A stretch of DNA of 8,543 nt from VFKE01 sp043758025 (GTDB taxonomy: Bacteria > Verrucomicrobiota > Verrucomicrobiia > Verrucomicrobiales > Verrucomicrobiaceae). Location of the stretch: contig JAYVOH010000296.1 in assembly GCA_043758025.1 (NCBI GenBank), positions 1 through 8,543 of the forward strand, read 5' to 3'. Positions within the stretch are counted from its first letter, which is position 1; each line of letters begins with the position of its first letter. Of this stretch, positions 5,518-8,543 are shown piece by piece. Under the pieces are notes generated by a model. The model saw nothing but the letters and a program-made list of their open reading frames with translations. It ran no database searches and was not told the DNA's origin. The translations under genes were made by a program, and so were the position numbers.

Positions 5518-6840
5518 ATGTCTGCCGCCTCTTCCACCGTGAACCGCTTTGAAACCGAAGCTCTGCTCAATCGTCACACCTTGGGGATCATCATGGGAGG
5601 GGGAGCGGGAACCCGTTTGTTCCCGCTCACCAAAGACCGCGCCAAACCGGCGGTGCCGCTGGCGGGTAAATATCGTCTCGTGGACATCCCCATCAGCAAC
5701 TGCATCAACAGCGGCGTGCGCCAGGTCTATGTGCTGACGCAATACAACAGCGCCTCGCTCAACCGCCACATCAGCCGCGCCTACAAGTTCGACTTATTCA
5801 GCCACGGCTTCGTGGAAATCCTTGCCGCGCAGCAGACTTCACAAGGTGAGCTGTGGTATCAAGGCACAGCAGATGCGGTGCGGCAGAACCTGCGCAACTT
5901 CACGCAGGGAAAGTATCAATACTTTCTCATCCTCAGTGGCGACCAGCTCTACCGCATGGATTTCCGCAAGGTGCTTGCCAAGCACATCGAGCACAGCGCG
6001 GACATCACCATCGCCACTATCCCGGTGAATGAGACCAGCGCCAAAAGTTTGGGCATTATGCAAACCGACAGCAACGGGCGCATCCGAAACTTCGTGGAGA
6101 AGCCGAAGGATCCCGATGTGTTGAAGTCACTGGCGATGCCCCAGGAAACCCTTCTGGAACTTGGGCTACCACAGGATGAGCCGCGCTATGAAGCGAGCAT
6201 GGGCATCTATGTGTTCAATCGCGACATGCTCATCGCCGCGTTGGACAACGACTTCGTGGACTTCGGCAAGCACATCATTCCCAATGCGATCAAAAATTAC
6301 CACGTGCAGAGTTATGCCTTCCAAGGCTACTGGGAGGACATCGGAACCATTCGCAGTTTCTTCGAGGCCAACCTCGACCTCTGCTCCGTGGTGCCCGAGT
6401 TTGATTTCTTCAATTCCCAGGCACCGATCTACACGCACGCGCGCTTCCTCCCCGCCACCAAAATCAACGGCGGCAGCATCCATCACGCGTTGCTGTCCGA
6501 CGGTTGCATCCTCACCGAGGCCGAAATTGAAGACAGCATTCTCGGCGTCCGCACTGTGGTCGAGGACAAGACCACCATCCGCCAATGCATCATCATGGGC
6601 GCTGACTACTATGCCGGTGCTCCGAACTGTCCCGTCAACCGCCCGCCGCCCGGCATTGGCAAAGGCTGCAAAATCGAGCGCGCCATCATTGATAAAAATG
6701 TCCACATCGGCGACAACGTGGTCATTACTCCCAAGGGCAAGGATGAAAATGTGGACGGCCCCGATGGTCTCTACTACATCCGTGACGGCATCGTGGTCAT
6801 CCCGAAGGATTCCGTAATTCCTAGCGGCATGTGGATTTGA
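5518..6840 (+). CDS. glgC: Glucose-1-phosphate adenylyltransferase (ADP-glucose pyrophosphorylase)
   Basis: A 440-residue enzyme, the normal length for the family. It makes ADP-glucose and pyrophosphate from ATP and glucose 1-phosphate, the committed step of glycogen synthesis. The N-terminal nucleotidyltransferase domain (about 18-300) has GGGAGTRLFPLT (27-38) with the following RAKPAVP, WYQGTADAVRQ (113-123), catalytic Asp142 in SGDQLYRMD, Lys195 in FVEKPKD for glucose-1-phosphate, and YWEDIGT (271-277). The C-terminal part (about 310-440) is the left-handed beta-helix. Its Lys393 (in IIDKN) and Lys430 (in IPKDSVIPSG) line up with the 3-phosphoglycerate activator lysines of cyanobacterial and plant enzymes, and the whole sequence looks more plant/cyanobacterial than enterobacterial. 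No other glg gene is in the window, so it is probably transcribed alone from the gap shared with the cytochrome gene. The start is set by an AGGAA just upstream. Confidence 0.97.
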   Translation: MSAASSTVNRFETEALLNRHTLGIIMGGGAGTRLFPLTKDRAKPAVPLAGKYRLVDIPISNCINSGVRQVYVLTQYNSASLNRHISRAYKFDLFSHGFVEILAAQQTSQGELWYQGTADAVRQNLRNFTQGKYQYFLILSGDQLYRMDFRKVLAKHIEHSADITIATIPVNETSAKSLGIMQTDSNGRIRNFVEKPKDPDVLKSLAMPQETLLELGLPQDEPRYEASMGIYVFNRDMLIAALDNDFVDFGKHIIPNAIKNYHVQSYAFQGYWEDIGTIRSFFEANLDLCSVVPEFDFFNSQAPIYTHARFLPATKINGGSIHHALLSDGCILTEAEIEDSILGVRTVVEDKTTIRQCIIMGADYYAGAPNCPVNRPPPGIGKGCKIERAIIDKNVHIGDNVVITPKGKDENVDGPDGLYYIRDGIVVIPKDSVIPSGMWI

Positions 6841-6856
6841 TCGGGAGCGATTATTT

Positions 6857-6877
6857 CGGACGATTAATCATCGTCCG
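6857..6877. terminator. Hairpin between glgC and the downstream membrane protein
   Basis: A perfect inverted repeat with 8-base arms (CGGACGAT / ATCGTCCG) and a 5-base loop begins 16 bases after the glgC stop codon. It could end glgC transcription or attenuate read-through into the next gene. No T-tract follows, so it does not fit a classical intrinsic terminator. An operator or a chance match is possible. Confidence 0.4.
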
Positions 6878-6883
6878 CCAGCA

Positions 6884-8543
6884 ATGCACGTGACCGTTCC
6901 ACATCCAGATGAGCGATGCCGCACAAGATCACGAATTCACTCGTGCGCATTTCATGCGTGCTGGATGCTGGTTGTCATTGGTGCCGCATGGCGTCGATAT
7001 TCTTTGCCGATGGAACCGCTGCTTGATCGTGATGCGTGGGGCTTTCTGAGTCCCGCGCTGGCGAAAATCGCGGGCGATCCGTTTGTGCAGTCGGAGGGGC
7101 GCGCCTTCCTTTATCCCGGTTTTATTTACGCGATCATCAGCGCGTTTCGAAGCCTCAGCGCGATTACGGTGGTGCAGCACGTGCTCGGCCTGGCTACGGG
7201 ACTGATGCTGCTCAGCAATTGGAGCGCAGCGCGGCGCCTGCTGCTGCGCCCATTCATCCCGCTCGCTTTGCATGACATCGCCGGACTGGCATTGCTGGCA
7301 ATCTTTCTGCTCGGCGCGCAGCCGATCCCGTCCGAGCATTATCTCCGGCCCGAGAGCATATCTCCGTTTTTCGCCATGCTGGAATATGGATGCATCATCC
7401 GATTTCTCATCGCAAAGCACATCGACGCCAGGCCCCGACGGGCGCTTTACCATGGAGCTGCAGCGTTGTTCGTCGCGTTTATACTGCCGATGCTCAAGCC
7501 CAGTTATACCCTGACATCGATCCTGACCACGCTGCCAGTGTGGTGGCATTTGTTTGACCGGCGGGTGAAATGGACTGGGCGGCTCGCCATGGTTGGCGGG
7601 CCGGTTCTGGCCGCCTGGGTGCTGCTGTGGGCGCCAAACGCGCGTTACGCCGTCGCCAACTCGCGGTCGGAAAGTTTTCTGTCAGCGTCAGTATTTACGA
7701 TCCATGCACCGCAGATACGCGCCCAGATTGCCAGCGACCTGAAAACCAACAGCGCGGCGGTCCCATACTCGAATGAGCAATTGCAGGCGATTCTGGAACT
7801 GCTCGACAAGGAGATCGAACTGAGCCGCTCCAGAGTGCGGCATACTTTCTCATCCCTGGGGTTTCATCCCGACTATCTTCTTTACGGCAATTCATTTTGC
7901 CAGAAGCTGAAAAGCCTTTTGCCTGATCAGGCGGCGCAGACAGAATTTTACCGTTTCTATTTTCGAAGAACATGGGTTCAGCAGCCCGTGGCCATGCTGC
8001 AAAAATTCATCACGCAGCTCCGGCTTTTTTACGGGTTCGACTGCCCCGTCTATGAGCTAACGACGACCAATTTCGCGCGTGTCTATAAGGACTCCATCCA
8101 GACTCTTGCCGATCCCATACGTTGCCAGCCGCTCATCAACCGGGTGCCGGCTGCGGCGCGCTATGCCGCAGCACTTCCAGCACTGGCAGAGGTCGATGCC
8201 GGTGCGGAGCAGCCCAAGGTGTTTGCGGCGCTGATGCCAATGTTCGCCCGCAGTTATCTTGCCGGTCTGTTGCTGGCCAGCTTCACGATGATCTGGCTGA
8301 GCAGAGACATTCGGATTCGCGCAGCCTGCGGCCGGTTCGCTGCGGTTGTTGCCCTGGGCTATGCGTTTAACATAGGCAACTGCATCGGGGTTGCGTTTTT
8401 GCATACCCTCGGCGTGGGCCGCTATTCCCATGTGCAAATAGCGACGACCTTGCTCACGCAGGTTTTCTCCCTCTGGCTGGTGATCGAAATGATATCGCTA
8501 AAAATCAAAAAAAGAACACACGCATCCCACAGGCAGTGCCGGA
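6884..8543 (+). CDS. Polytopic membrane protein, probably GT-C glycosyltransferase-like (partial, runs off the right edge)
   Basis: The frame is open for 553 codons from the ATG at 6884 to the window edge without a stop, and its composition is strongly hydrophobic. Probable membrane segments lie at about residues 25-37, 76-90, 95-112, 125-146, 160-176, 188-222, 233-250, 457-473, 484-507 and 515-537. A hydrophilic region of roughly 200 residues (255-450) separates the last three from the rest. After the first segment comes DRDAWGFLSPAL (48-59) and then a FLYPGF segment; an acidic motif in the first external loop followed by such a segment is the usual topology of GT-C glycosyltransferases, which move sugars from lipid carriers outside the membrane. 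This is inference from architecture only. A basic tail after residue 539 suggests the true end is near. Other starts (GTG 6890, ATG 6965) are possible, and no ribosome site decides. It lies 43 bases after glgC, but a hairpin intervenes. Confidence 0.8.
   Translation, partial: MHVTVPHPDERCRTRSRIHSCAFHACWMLVVIGAAWRRYSLPMEPLLDRDAWGFLSPALAKIAGDPFVQSEGRAFLYPGFIYAIISAFRSLSAITVVQHVLGLATGLMLLSNWSAARRLLLRPFIPLALHDIAGLALLAIFLLGAQPIPSEHYLRPESISPFFAMLEYGCIIRFLIAKHIDARPRRALYHGAAALFVAFILPMLKPSYTLTSILTTLPVWWHLFDRRVKWTGRLAMVGGPVLAAWVLLWAPNARYAVANSRSESFLSASVFTIHAPQIRAQIASDLKTNSAAVPYSNEQLQAILELLDKEIELSRSRVRHTFSSLGFHPDYLLYGNSFCQKLKSLLPDQAAQTEFYRFYFRRTWVQQPVAMLQKFITQLRLFYGFDCPVYELTTTNFARVYKDSIQTLADPIRCQPLINRVPAAARYAAALPALAEVDAGAEQPKVFAALMPMFARSYLAGLLLASFTMIWLSRDIRIRAACGRFAAVVALGYAFNIGNCIGVAFLHTLGVGRYSHVQIATTLLTQVFSLWLVIEMISLKIKKRTHASHRQCR

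Noticed and set aside
6161..6817. 218-codon plus-strand frame inside glgC
   Set aside because: Ser/Pro/Thr/Arg-rich out-of-frame translation of glgC codons with no independent features.
6929..7549. 206-codon minus-strand open frame
   Set aside because: Antisense to the large membrane protein; Gln/Arg/His-rich complement of hydrophobic codons, no motif.

Overview
The window looks like a piece of a chromosome from a Verrucomicrobiota-type bacterium (Planctomycetota/Verrucomicrobiota superphylum). This is inferred from gene content: a secreted single-haem cytochrome fused to leucine-rich repeats, a small ankyrin-like protein with 33-residue repeats of a kind I associate with Prosthecobacter-like genomes, and a long-form NfeD protease. 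Most genes are roughly 60 % G+C with weak Shine-Dalgarno signals. The first ~300 bases are AT-richer, about 45 % G+C by hand count. No tRNA, rRNA, CRISPR array, insertion sequence or phage gene was seen, and no gene-free stretch exceeds about 90 bases.

Left part (77-2039, all minus strand). Transcription would run right to left through four genes: a small tyrosine/dual-specificity phosphatase, an ankyrin-like repeat protein, a PPP-family Ser/Thr phosphatase, and a tiny cysteine-rich zinc-ribbon-like protein. Gaps are 42, 78 and 49 bases, so an operon is possible. A CobB-type NAD-dependent deacylase (2107-2829, plus strand) diverges from the phosphatase gene. The block therefore groups three different protein-modification erasers around one ankyrin adaptor-like protein.

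Middle part (2916-5454, minus strand). The exported cytochrome-c/LRR protein is followed, 70 bases later, by a long-form NfeD membrane serine protease. The NfeD gene converges on the sirtuin gene across an 86-base gap that holds a small hairpin.

Right part (5518-8543, plus strand). glgC (ADP-glucose pyrophosphorylase, first committed step of glycogen synthesis) diverges from the cytochrome gene across 63 bases. Its C-terminus keeps two lysines that match the 3-phosphoglycerate activator site of cyanobacterial and plant enzymes. After a hairpin, a large polytopic membrane protein starts at about 6884 and stays open to the window edge for 553 codons. It looks like a GT-C-type glycosyltransferase-like protein, but no diagnostic catalytic motif could be confirmed.

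I see no convincing previously undescribed system. The best leads are the eraser cluster with its ankyrin protein, the plant-like allosteric site in GlgC, and the uncharacterised membrane protein at the right edge.
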